DNA from: Yoonia sp. GPGPB17
GTDB lineage: Bacteria > Pseudomonadota > Alphaproteobacteria > Rhodobacterales > Rhodobacteraceae
Assembly: GCF_037892195.1 (NCBI RefSeq)
Contig: NZ_JATACI010000001.1
Location: forward strand, 1 to 61,794
DNA: 61,794 bases
Direction of reading: 5' to 3'
The translations under genes and the position numbers were made by a program. Of this stretch, positions 43,295 to 52,265 are shown one piece after another. The notes below the pieces were generated by a model that did not search any database, was not told the origin of the DNA, and was given only the letters and a program-made list of their open reading frames with translations. How positions within the stretch are numbered: the first letter of the stretch is position 1; each line of letters starts with the position of its first letter.

Positions 43295-44785
43295 ATGGCT
43301 GAGCAAGCATTGCGCGCCTCGGGCGTCACCCAGAAATTCGGCGCGTTCACTGCGCTTCACGATGTGTCCTTCGAGCTTGAGAAAGGAGAGGTTCATTGCC
43401 TCGCCGGCGAAAACGGCTGCGGCAAGAGCACCCTGATCAAGGTCATCAATGGCGTTAACGTGCCTGAACCAGGCGCAGAGATTTCGTTCAACGGCGCTCC
43501 TGCTGCAGCACGCGTTTTGCCCCATGAGGCCAAGAAGCATGGACTACACGTAATTTGGCAGGATCTGGCCCTGTTTCCCGACCTGACAGTCGCCGAGAAT
43601 ATCTCTTTCGATGGCTTTGTCTCCAAGCCGCTCGGAGCTCGAAAAGTTTCCAAGTCTCGTCAGACCGCCGAAGACGTCATCGCCCGGATCGGCATCACGC
43701 TCGATCCGGACGTGCGACTGGGGGACCTGAGCATCGCCAAACGCCAAATTGTGGCGATCTGCCGTGTACTGGCAGCAGATGCGCGCATCGTCTTCATGGA
43801 CGAACCTACCGCGTCGCTCACACGCAAAGAAACGCAGGCGCTGTTGTCGATCGTCCGTAAACTCTCGTCCGAGGGCATATCGATTGTCTTTGTGAGCCAT
43901 CGCTTGGCCGAGGTACTGGACGTCTGTCAACGCGTAACCGTCCTGAAAGATGGCAAACTTGTAGGCACGTACCCGACAAAGGGCATGACCCAAAAGCGCC
44001 TTTCAGAGCTGATGACCGGGATGGAACTCAACGAACAGCAAAGGCCCAAGAAGGACTTTGAAGACAAAGTGCTTGAGCTTCGAAACCTGACCAGAATGGG
44101 CGAGTATCAGGACATTTCCCTATCCCTTCACAAAGGTGAAATTCTTGGGCTAACTGGTTTGATGGGATCAGGCCGGACAGAACTTGCGCTGTCCCTGTTC
44201 GGGATGACCCGTCCAAGCCGTGGCGACATCCTACTGGACGGAAAGCCGGTTCAGTTTGTGAGCAACCAGGACGCCATAGACGCAGGCATCGCTTATGTGT
44301 CCGAAGACCGGCTCAACCTCGGTCTGGTCCAGACCCAATCTATTGTCAAAAACACGGCCGCGACGGTCCTCGATGATCTGGCGCAACCGTTCTATTGGCT
44401 GTCCCCCGCCCGTATCCGCGCGCTATGTGATCACTGGATCGACCAGCTCAAGACCAAAGTCAGCAACCCGGACCTGCCCGTCAACTCGCTGTCGGGCGGC
44501 AACCAACAACGGATCGTGTTGGCCAAATGGCTGGCCACGAACCCTAAGTTGCTGATCCTAGATGCGCCGACGGTGGGCGTGGACGTAGGCGCAAAGGCTG
44601 GCATCTTCCGCATCGCGCGGGAGCTCGCCGATCAGGGCATGGCCATACTACTGATCACCGATGAGGCCAGCGAAGTTCACACCCATGCCGACAGGGTCCT
44701 TATCCTGCGCGACGGCACGATCCGCGAAGAACTCAAGCCCCACGACATCAAAGAAGAAGCGTTGGAGGCGATGATCAATGCGTAG
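43295..44785 (+). CDS. Sugar ABC transporter ATPase with two nucleotide domains (RbsA type)
   Basis: A 496-residue protein with two tandem ATPase domains. Domain 1 has Walker A GENGCGKSTLIKV (about 36-48), a weakly conserved signature LSIAKRQIVAICRVLA and Walker B IVFMDEPTAS. Domain 2 has a degenerate Walker A (LTGLMGSGRTELALSLFG) and signature NSLSGGNQQRIVLAKWLA, with a Walker B reading LILDAPTVGVDVG: an Ala stands where the catalytic Glu usually is. The asymmetry is common in this family. It overlaps the first permease by 8 bases. Confidence 0.93.
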   Translation: MAEQALRASGVTQKFGAFTALHDVSFELEKGEVHCLAGENGCGKSTLIKVINGVNVPEPGAEISFNGAPAAARVLPHEAKKHGLHVIWQDLALFPDLTVAENISFDGFVSKPLGARKVSKSRQTAEDVIARIGITLDPDVRLGDLSIAKRQIVAICRVLAADARIVFMDEPTASLTRKETQALLSIVRKLSSEGISIVFVSHRLAEVLDVCQRVTVLKDGKLVGTYPTKGMTQKRLSELMTGMELNEQQRPKKDFEDKVLELRNLTRMGEYQDISLSLHKGEILGLTGLMGSGRTELALSLFGMTRPSRGDILLDGKPVQFVSNQDAIDAGIAYVSEDRLNLGLVQTQSIVKNTAATVLDDLAQPFYWLSPARIRALCDHWIDQLKTKVSNPDLPVNSLSGGNQQRIVLAKWLATNPKLLILDAPTVGVDVGAKAGIFRIARELADQGMAILLITDEASEVHTHADRVLILRDGTIREELKPHDIKEEALEAMINA

Positions 44786-45764
44786 TTTCATGGCGAGTCC
44801 TGAAGGCGTGCTAGCCCTCCTGATCGTGCTCTTGTCGGCGTTCCTGAGTGTAGCAACGGACAGTTTTCTATCACTCCAAAACCTCTTTGATCTGCTGAAC
44901 AATCAGTCGGTGAACATCATTTTTGCAGTCGGTCTGGTGGTCGTACTGATTGCCGGTGGTATCGACATTTCCTTCTCAGTCGCGGCCTCGGTGGTTCAAT
45001 ACATCACCGTAGTGCTCTTGATGCAGATGGGCGGGGGCAATTGGGCTGTAGGTCTGCTGCTGGCGAGCGCGGTTGGGATTGCCCTCGGCCTTTTCAACGC
45101 ACTTTTCATCCACCGTTTTCGCATCGTGTCGATCATCGTCACCATCGGGACGTTCAACCTGTTCTTCGGACTACTGATGTACCTGTCGCGGGGGCGCTCC
45201 CTCTATAATATCCCAGATTGGCTCTATGACCGTGTGGCGATCCTGAGCATCCCTTTGGAACGCGGCTCTGCCACACTCTACCTGCCGGTTCTGGCCATGG
45301 TCGCGATGGTGTCCGCAACGTGGTTCATTCTGGCGCGGACGGGTCTTGGTCGCCAGATCTATGGCTTTGGGTCCAACCCGGATGCGGCCCGCCGATCCGG
45401 CATCAACGTCGCGTGGATACAAGCCTTTGCCTATGGTTGGCTGGGTCTCTGTGCAGGCATCGCAGGCCTTATGCAGGCGCATATCGTGCGCGAAGTTGTG
45501 CCAAACGCCCTTTACGGTCGAGAGCTGGATATCCTCGCCGCAGTCGTCTTGGGTGGAGCCGTTTTGGGCGGCGGGCGAGGGTCAGTCCAGGGCGCTGTCC
45601 TTGGTGTTGTCCTGTTGGCGCTCATTCAAAATGGTCTGAACCTACTCGGCATCACACCCTTTGCATTCAAGATGATCGTGGGCGCCGTGATCCTAATCGC
45701 GATCACAGCCAGCAACGCTGAGCGCCTTCTGCCTGAATCCCTGAAATCCCGTAAGGAGGCCTAA
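44778..45764 (+). CDS. Sugar ABC transporter permease (RbsC type) 1
   Basis: A 328-residue permease of the ribose/AI-2 family with eight to ten hydrophobic segments. Family features are LFDLLNNQSVNIIFAVGLVVVLIAGGIDISFSVAASV near 30-75, the loop GRQIYGFGSNPDAARRSGINVAWIQ, and the C-terminal DILAAVVLGGAVLGGGRGSVQGAVLGVVLL. It overlaps the ATPase gene and is followed one base later by the second permease. Confidence 0.92.
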   Translation: MRSFMASPEGVLALLIVLLSAFLSVATDSFLSLQNLFDLLNNQSVNIIFAVGLVVVLIAGGIDISFSVAASVVQYITVVLLMQMGGGNWAVGLLLASAVGIALGLFNALFIHRFRIVSIIVTIGTFNLFFGLLMYLSRGRSLYNIPDWLYDRVAILSIPLERGSATLYLPVLAMVAMVSATWFILARTGLGRQIYGFGSNPDAARRSGINVAWIQAFAYGWLGLCAGIAGLMQAHIVREVVPNALYGRELDILAAVVLGGAVLGGGRGSVQGAVLGVVLLALIQNGLNLLGITPFAFKMIVGAVILIAITASNAERLLPESLKSRKEA

Positions 45765-45765
45765 G

Positions 45766-46734
45766 ATGCGACATGCGTTCACCTCATGGTCCGGCGACCG
45801 GATCGAACTCTCAGCGATGGTGCTGTTTCTTATCGCCTCCATCGCTCTGTTCGGCACCTTTGCACCCCAGTTTCTGTCCCCGGGCATCTTCCAATCGATG
45901 GCGTTCCAGCTGCCTGAGCTTGGGCTCCTCACGCTTGCGATGTTCATTCCGATTATCGCAGGCGGGCTCAACCTGGCTGTCACATTCACCGCGAATATAT
46001 GTGGGTTGGCTGCGGCCTTTGTTGTACAGTCCTTCTTGATGGAGGCAGGCATAATCGCCCTACCGGTCGCCCTGATCATCGGTATGGGCACGGGGTTGCT
46101 GATCGGCCTCGTGACCGGCGCAATGGTGGCCTATGTCGGCGCACATCCGATCCTTGTCACATTGGGCGCAATGATCTTCCTGCGTGGCTTAGGGGAGCTT
46201 CTGACCCGTGGCAGTGACATCTCCGGTCTTCCCGACAGCTTCAAGACCTTGGGCCACGAAAGCATCCTCGGCGTCCCAGTTCCCATGTTAGTCTTTTTGG
46301 CCGCTGTCGCCGTCTGCTTCTACATCATGCAGTTCACGAAGCTTGGCTTCTCGATCCACATGGTAGGATCGAACCCGCAGGCTTCGCTTTACTCCGGCAT
46401 CAACGTCAATCGCGTCCTAGTCTGGGTTTACGGTCTATCCGGCGCGCTGGCCGGTCTCGCCGGGATTATCATGCTGGCGCGGTTCAACTCGGTCCGCGTA
46501 GGACACGGCGAAAGCTACCTCCTCATCACGATCCTGGCGTGTTTCCTTGCAGGCGCAAATCCTTTCGGCGGCTTTGGGCGTGTCCTGCCCCTCGCCGTTG
46601 GGTTGATGAGCCTTCAGGTCATCGCCTCCGGCATGAACTTGATGGGTGCGAGCCAGCACTTGGCGACGGCCGCTTGGGGCGGCTTCCTGATCCTCGTGAT
46701 GATCCTCCGCGCACCCTTTCAGGCCAAACGATAG
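45766..46734 (+). CDS. Sugar ABC transporter permease (RbsC type) 2
   Basis: A 322-residue partner permease of the same family: LPELGLLTLAMFIPIIAGGLNLAVTFTANICGLAAAFV, then GFSIHMVGSNPQASLYSGINVNRVLVWVYGLSGALAGLAGIIMLARFNSVR and LLITILACFLAGANPFGGFGRVLPLAVG. Having two different permeases rather than a homodimer matches AI-2/rhamnose-type transporters. It ends 9 bases before the kinase gene. Confidence 0.92.
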   Translation: MRHAFTSWSGDRIELSAMVLFLIASIALFGTFAPQFLSPGIFQSMAFQLPELGLLTLAMFIPIIAGGLNLAVTFTANICGLAAAFVVQSFLMEAGIIALPVALIIGMGTGLLIGLVTGAMVAYVGAHPILVTLGAMIFLRGLGELLTRGSDISGLPDSFKTLGHESILGVPVPMLVFLAAVAVCFYIMQFTKLGFSIHMVGSNPQASLYSGINVNRVLVWVYGLSGALAGLAGIIMLARFNSVRVGHGESYLLITILACFLAGANPFGGFGRVLPLAVGLMSLQVIASGMNLMGASQHLATAAWGGFLILVMILRAPFQAKR

Positions 46735-46743
46735 GAGTTCACA

Positions 46744-48303
46744 ATGCGTTATGTTCTCGGAATTGACGTCGGATCAGGTTCTGCCCGTTGCGGCGTGTTT
46801 GATGGCGAATCTACCCTCATCGGTGTCGGCAAACATCCCATCGCACAACATCGCCCGGAAACGGATCATGTCGAACAATCGTCCGAGAACATCTGGTCTG
46901 CGATCTGCACTGCCGTCGCAGAGGCCCTCGCCGCCGCGCAAGTAGACGGGGCGGACGTAACCGCGCTGTCCTATAGCGCGACCTGCTCCCTCGTCCTTTT
47001 AGACAAAGAACATAACCCACTGCCGCTTTCGACAACCGATACGCCCTGGAACATCATCATGTGGATGGACCATCGAGCGACGGCCGAAACGGACGAGGTC
47101 AATGCGACGGGCTCCTCCGTGCTGCGCAACCTCGGCGGTGCGATTTCAGTTGAGATGGAAATCCCCAAGTTGATGTGGGTGAAACGAAACCGACCGGAGA
47201 TTTGGGACCAGCTGGGCTATGCTGGAGATCTGGCGGATTTCCTATGTTTCAAGTCGACCGGCACGTTTGAGCGCTCCGCCTGTACGCTGGGCTGCAAATG
47301 GACCTTTGATCCCGATGCCGGTGGCTGGAATACGGACTTTCTACGGGCTGCCGGTCTGGACGATCTGCTGGAACGCGCAGCCCTGCCACCCAATGCCACG
47401 CCGATCGGCGCAGGCGTGGGGTCCCTGACAGAGGCTGCCGCACGCGATCTTGGGCTTACAACCTCTTGCAGTGTCGGCATGGGGTTGATCGACGCCCACG
47501 CAGGGGCACTTGGCACATCTGGTTTACACGAGACAGGTATTGACCAGCGTCTTGCTCTCATTGCTGGCACGTCGAACTGCCATATCGCCTTGACAAAGCG
47601 GCGCACGGAAGTGGCTGGGGTTTGGGGGCCCTACGCGGGGGCGGTGTTGGAGGGCTGGTACGCGCTGGAAGGCGGGCAGAGTGCGACGGGTGCTGCCCTG
47701 GATCAGATTCTTGGAATGTTTCGCGCGCCCATCGACAAGCCACATCAGACTCTTGGTCAGGCCTTTTTGGACGGCTTACAGGCGGACCCGGAATATGGCT
47801 CTGAAATCTGCGTCTTACCTGACTTTCTTGGAAATCGCTCCCCCTTCGCTGATCCATCGATGCGCGGTGCTATACTAGGACTATCGCTAGAAAACCTAGA
47901 AACTATGCTGCCAAAACTCTATGGGGCAACGGCTCTCGGAATTGCGTTTGGTACCCGCCAGATCATTGATGCGATGCGTTCCGCAGGCTTGCCAATCAAA
48001 GCCATCGATCTGAGCGGCGGACACGTTAAATCCGATCTCTTGGTGCAGCTCTATGCAGATGCGACCGGTTGTGATTTGTTCCTACCCGCTTGCGAAGAGC
48101 CGGTGTTGTTGGGTGCAGCATGTGCGGCTGCCAAGGCGACGGCGGAGAACAGCACGTTCCATCGGACTGCAGCCAATGCCCCTGCCCGCCTTATCAAGCC
48201 CAACCCCCGTCGTTCGACTAATCTGCAGACACGATACGAACGCTTCTCGAAACACTATCCCAAACTTGAACGGCAACCCGTGACCATAGCCAAGGCGCTT
48301 TGA
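46744..48303 (+). CDS. FGGY carbohydrate kinase, second probable ribulokinase
   Basis: A 519-residue kinase. The motifs are the same as in the kinase at 33071: IDVGSGSARCGVFD near the N-terminus, VEQSSENIW, YSATCSLVLLDKE, WMDHRA, CKWTFDPDAGGW, GLIDAHAGALGTSG, LPDFLGNRSPFADPSMRGAILGL and the C-terminal LSGGHVKSDLLVQLYADATG. Both belong to the D-ribulokinase-like branch. In this cluster it is preceded by a transporter rather than a dehydrogenase, so it may phosphorylate an imported ketopentose directly. The ribosome site AGGAG lies just before ATG 46744. Confidence 0.87.
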   Translation: MRYVLGIDVGSGSARCGVFDGESTLIGVGKHPIAQHRPETDHVEQSSENIWSAICTAVAEALAAAQVDGADVTALSYSATCSLVLLDKEHNPLPLSTTDTPWNIIMWMDHRATAETDEVNATGSSVLRNLGGAISVEMEIPKLMWVKRNRPEIWDQLGYAGDLADFLCFKSTGTFERSACTLGCKWTFDPDAGGWNTDFLRAAGLDDLLERAALPPNATPIGAGVGSLTEAAARDLGLTTSCSVGMGLIDAHAGALGTSGLHETGIDQRLALIAGTSNCHIALTKRRTEVAGVWGPYAGAVLEGWYALEGGQSATGAALDQILGMFRAPIDKPHQTLGQAFLDGLQADPEYGSEICVLPDFLGNRSPFADPSMRGAILGLSLENLETMLPKLYGATALGIAFGTRQIIDAMRSAGLPIKAIDLSGGHVKSDLLVQLYADATGCDLFLPACEEPVLLGAACAAAKATAENSTFHRTAANAPARLIKPNPRRSTNLQTRYERFSKHYPKLERQPVTIAKAL

Positions 48304-48325
48304 GCTCAAAGGCGGATTTCAAAAC

Positions 48326-50317
48326 ATGACAGAACTGAACTATCGGCGGATGGCTAACGCCATCCGTGGCTTGGCAATCGATGCCGTCGAAAACGCGGGC
48401 CACGGTCACCCAGGAGCGGCTATGGGCATGGCAGATATTGCCACCGCACTGGTTTGCAATCATCTGCGGTTTGACGCTTCGGCCCCTCGGTGGGATGACC
48501 GCGACCGGCTCGTGCTATCGAACGGACACGCATCAATACTTCACTATGCGCTGCTCTATCTCACTAGCGCTCCAGAGATGACGCTTGAGCAGATCAAGAG
48601 CTTTCGCAAAGCTGGCTCCATCACACCTGGACACCCGGAGGTTGGCCATACCCCCGGTATTGAGGTTACGACCGGTCCGCTCGGACAGGGGCTCGGCATG
48701 GCTGTTGGGCTTGCATTGGCCGAGCGGCGTTTGAGAGACGAGTTCACCGCAGATATTTGTAACCATCGCACATGGGTCTTTGCGGGAGACGGATGTCTCA
48801 TGGAGGGCGTCGGCCAAGAGGCGGCATCCTTGGCCGGGCATTTGGGGCTTGGCCATCTCAATGTTCTTTACGACAGCAACAGCATCACCATTGATGGCGA
48901 TACAAACTTGTCGTTCACGGAAGATACGAGTGCGAAGTTCCAGGCCATGGGCTGGCATGTGCTGGAAGCTTGCGGGCACACGTATTCCGAAATTGACGAT
49001 GCGCTGGCCAGCGCAGTCGCCGAGACGCGCAAGCCGACGCTCATCATTTTTAGAACAACGATTGGCTTTGGGGCACCAACCAAGTCCGGTACCTCTGGCA
49101 TTCACGGCTCAAAACTTGGGACCGAAGAGGCGGCGGCGGCGAAAGCCGCGCTTGATCTGCCTTCAGAACCGTTTGCGATCGAGCCGGACATCCTGGAGGT
49201 ATGGAGCACCGTTGGTCTCAAAGGAAAAGCTCAGCACGACGCATGGCGAACATGCCGCGACGAGCTGTCGCCAGATTTCGCGGAAGCCTATGCCCGCAGA
49301 ATGGACTGGAAAGCCCCTGAAGGGTTTGCTGCGAAGCTCCAAGACGCCAAAGCCAAATGGGCCGAGAACCCAAGTTCGGTTGCGACACGCAAAGCCAGTC
49401 AATTGGGGTTGGAGGTACTCACTGACCTCTTGCCTGAAATGATCGGAGGCTCGGCCGACCTTACAGGGTCCAACTTAACCAAAACCACTGCAACAGATCG
49501 CGCCTTCTCGGCAACTTCGTCTGGTCGGTACGTCAACTATGGGGTTCGGGAATTCGCAATGGGCGCAGCTATGAATGGTATCGCCTTACACGGTGGCTTC
49601 ATACCCTATGGCGGGACGTTCCTTGTCTTTTCCGACTATATGAGAAACGCAATCCGGCTAGCTGCACTCATGAAGTCCAAAACGCTCTTTGTCATGACGC
49701 ATGACTCTATCGGGCTGGGCGAAGACGGACCAACCCACCAACCTGTGGAACACCTGGCAAGCTTGCGGTCGATCCCTGACCTGAACGTGTTCCGTCCCGC
49801 TGACCTTGTCGAAACGCTCGAGTGTTATGAAGCGGCCCTAGCATTTGATGGACCATCCCTGTTTGCGTTCTCCCGTCAGGCTGTTCCACAAGCGCGAGAT
49901 CAGCGCATCGAAGAGAACCTCTCGGCCAAGGGCGCTTATGTGATCAGGGAACCAGCGGGCGAGAGAGATATCACCCTCATCGCGACCGGGACTGAGGTTT
50001 CTATTGCGCTAGAAGCGGCGGAACACCTCTCTGAAAGTAACATTAATGCGGCGGTCGTTTCTATGCCGTGTTGGCGTCTCTTCGAACAACAACCCTACAA
50101 CCACCGGGCCGATACACTTGGTCATGCACCAAGACTAGCACTTGAGGCCGCAAGCTCCTTTGGTTGGGAGAAATACACCGGAGCGGACGGCCGGTTCATC
50201 GGAGTGGATCGCTTTGGCGCGTCTGCTAGCGCCGAGGAACTCTATGAAGTGTTCGGGCTTACGGCTGCAAACGTCTTAAAGCAGGCGAAAGCAATGCTGG
50301 GCCGGTCGGACAACTAA
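48326..50317 (+). CDS. tkt: Transketolase
   Basis: A 663-residue, full-length transketolase that moves two-carbon units between pentose, tetrose, hexose and triose phosphates using thiamine diphosphate. Visible landmarks are AIDAVENAGHGHPGAAMGMAD (about 14-34), HTPGIEVTTGPLGQGLGMAVGLALAE, the ThDP/metal motif GDGCLMEGVGQEAASLAGHLGL...DSNSITIDGD, the YVNYGVREFAMGAAMNGIALHGG block with the catalytic Glu, and DSIGLGEDGPTHQPVEHLASLR. It lies 22 bases after the kinase. Another copy is presumably on the chromosome, so this one would serve the plasmid-borne sugar pathway. Confidence 0.95.
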   Translation: MTELNYRRMANAIRGLAIDAVENAGHGHPGAAMGMADIATALVCNHLRFDASAPRWDDRDRLVLSNGHASILHYALLYLTSAPEMTLEQIKSFRKAGSITPGHPEVGHTPGIEVTTGPLGQGLGMAVGLALAERRLRDEFTADICNHRTWVFAGDGCLMEGVGQEAASLAGHLGLGHLNVLYDSNSITIDGDTNLSFTEDTSAKFQAMGWHVLEACGHTYSEIDDALASAVAETRKPTLIIFRTTIGFGAPTKSGTSGIHGSKLGTEEAAAAKAALDLPSEPFAIEPDILEVWSTVGLKGKAQHDAWRTCRDELSPDFAEAYARRMDWKAPEGFAAKLQDAKAKWAENPSSVATRKASQLGLEVLTDLLPEMIGGSADLTGSNLTKTTATDRAFSATSSGRYVNYGVREFAMGAAMNGIALHGGFIPYGGTFLVFSDYMRNAIRLAALMKSKTLFVMTHDSIGLGEDGPTHQPVEHLASLRSIPDLNVFRPADLVETLECYEAALAFDGPSLFAFSRQAVPQARDQRIEENLSAKGAYVIREPAGERDITLIATGTEVSIALEAAEHLSESNINAAVVSMPCWRLFEQQPYNHRADTLGHAPRLALEAASSFGWEKYTGADGRFIGVDRFGASASAEELYEVFGLTAANVLKQAKAMLGRSDN

Positions 50318-50347
50318 GCTCATCCATTAGAATAGAGGTACAGTCAC

Positions 50348-51291
50348 ATGGCCACCGCGCTAGAGCAGCTTGAAAGAATGACCGTCATCGTTGCGGATAC
50401 AGGTGATCCGGCGGAGATTAAGAAACACAAGCCAATGGATTGCACGACCAATCCATCGCTTGTTCTGGCCGCACTTCGCAGCCCGTCACTGACGCCTCTT
50501 CTTGATGAGGAAGTCGCAAAAGCAAAAACCGCTGGAATGGAGGCGTCTGGTCTTTGCGACACGCTGACAGTGGCAGTAGGTGCCAATCTGGCGCCAATGG
50601 TGGCTGGGCGTGTTTCCACCGAAGTCGACGCGTGCTTGTCGTTCGACTCTGACGCGTCCTACCGCCAAGCTATGGGTATAGTTGAAGACTACGACCGTCG
50701 CGGAGTTCCTAGGGAGAAAATCCTGATCAAGCTCGCGTCAACATGGGAAGGCATAAGAGCTGCCGAAAGGCTCGAAAGAGATGGCATTAATTGCAATCTG
50801 ACTCTGCTGTTTTCCATAGAACAGGCAAAAGCATGTGCAGATGCTTAGGCGCGTTCCTGATTTCACCCTTCGTCGGACGCATCACTGACTGGTTCAAAAA
50901 GGCTGAAGGGGTCACGGACTACGTTGCGGATGATGACCCTGGCGTGAAGTCCGTTCAGGAGATATTCCGGTACTATAAGCAACACGACATTCGCACGATC
51001 GTCATGGGTGCTTCTTTCCGGAACACCGATCAAATCAAAGCATTGGCAGGCTGTGATCGTCTTACGATTTCGCCCGGTCTTTTGGACGAACTGGCTCGAG
51101 ATGACAGTACAGTCGCTCGTGCCTTGAGTGGAGAGCACGAAGCGCCTTCATGTCATCGAGCCCTCGCTGAAACCGAGTTTCGCTGGGGTCTGAACCAGAA
51201 TGCAATGGCGACCGAAAAGTTGGCAGACGGAATACGCGGCTTTGAACGAGACCATCTGACCCTTCTTTCTATGCTGTCAGCCAAAATTTGA
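50348..51291 (+). pseudogene. tal: Transaldolase, frameshifted as given
   Basis: Transaldolase (TalB type, about 313 residues), transferring dihydroxyacetone units in the non-oxidative pentose phosphate pathway. The first frame has VVADTGD-like VIVADTGDPAEIKKHKPMDCTTNPSLVL, GRVSTEVDACLSFD, and ILIKLASTWEGIRAAERLERDGINCNLTLLFSIEQAKACADA with the Schiff-base Lys in IKLAST. It stops at TAG 50846-50848. The rest, GAFLISPFVGRITDWFKK to LLSMLSAKI, is intact in the -1 frame to 51291 (VMGASFRN, CDRLTISPGLLDELA). Removing TA from AGATGCTTAGGCGC (50839-50852) restores ACADAGAFLISPF, aligning without a gap to known transaldolases. The same 14-mer marks the repA break. As given, the product would lack the last third. 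Confidence 0.9.
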
Positions 51292-51497
51292 ATATTAGTC
51301 GCTAACCGAGATGTCCTGCCGTCTGCTGGGAGCATGGCTCCGCAAGCGGCCCATTGCTGCCGTTGACCGACACACTTCGTCGTTGCGGTGCGGCCCGTCA
51401 AACCGGACTTTAGCTGCAAGTGCAAACTAGCCGCGATCGCCAAAGTGCAAGTTGCGGACGAAGCGACATATCGCTGCTCTCGCACTGATATCCGCTG
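51292..51497. other. Stretch between transaldolase and GNAT genes
   Basis: About 200 bases between converging genes with no gene, terminator or clean repeat. The text (alternating GCGG/AAGTGC/TTGCGGAC motifs) looks like a degenerate non-coding element. Confidence 0.3.
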
Positions 51498-51992
51498 TCA
51501 GCTTGTAGCGAAGATGATCTGCTCCGCACCAAATCTCTCTACTCGTTCAACCTCCACCAATCCTTGTGTTCTCAACAAACGACAGGAAGCCGAATTGGCA
51601 CTTTGTGTTTCTGCGATGATCCGCTCTAAATCGGTTTCGCCGAGAGCATGGCTGATGACGGCCTGAACAGCCTCATTAGCCAATCCCTTACCCCAAAAGG
51701 TTGGGCTAAACTGGTACGAAATTTCGTAGTCTTTTCCATCTCTATGGGGACCAAGTTCAACCAGCCCGATGGGCTGATTTCGCTCTGTCAGGCTAACCAC
51801 CCAAATCCCGACGAAGTCCGGTGCAGACATATATCGCCTGAAACGTGAAAGCCGTTGGCTCCAGACAACGGGTCCGCCTAGATAGCGCCTGACGCTTTGG
51901 CTCCCAATGAGCCTGCAGAAGAACCAAAGATTTCGCTTTCGCAACGGCTGCAACAACAATCGCTCTGTTTGGATTTGTTTCGCAAATTTCAT
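51498..51992 (-). CDS. GNAT-family N-acetyltransferase (RimJ/RimL-like)
   Basis: A 164-residue acetyltransferase: IQTERLLLQPLRKRNLWFFCRL at the N-terminus, FVGIWVVSLTERNQPIGLVELGPHRDGKDYEISYQFSPTFWGKGLANEAVQAVISHALGETDLERIIAETQSANSASCRLLRTQGLVEVERVERFG. The acetyl-CoA motif is FWGKGLANEAV and the C-terminal NxxSxRLLxxxGL pattern is the RimJ/RimL type. It stands alone ahead of the defence genes; substrate unknown. Confidence 0.87.
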   Translation of the reverse strand: MKFAKQIQTERLLLQPLRKRNLWFFCRLIGSQSVRRYLGGPVVWSQRLSRFRRYMSAPDFVGIWVVSLTERNQPIGLVELGPHRDGKDYEISYQFSPTFWGKGLANEAVQAVISHALGETDLERIIAETQSANSASCRLLRTQGLVEVERVERFGAEQIIFATS

Positions 51993-52265
51993 AACTCCAA
52001 CAAAAGCCGACTTTTGCTGCGAAGCAACCTTAATTTAGATCTGGGCTCTGAGCCAACTTGCGGCGTCGCAGCGATGGCCCTTTCCCTCGTATGATAGCCG
52101 TCGTTGAGGACGGCCCATAGCGGACCTAGGCGACGCCGTCAGTCGCTGCGCTGCAGCTTCACCAATCCGGTCATTCGCCGCACCGTTGAATTCTTGCGCT
52201 GCTCGAACCCATATCATTCGCAGAAATGCCTTGTTCGCACGGATTGAATGCCGATCTTTTGATAC
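51993..52265. other. Stretch between GNAT and Avs-like genes
   Basis: About 270 bases with no supported gene. Both neighbours lie on the minus strand, so the GNAT promoter should be here. The sequence has the same degenerate look as 51300-51490. Confidence 0.3.
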
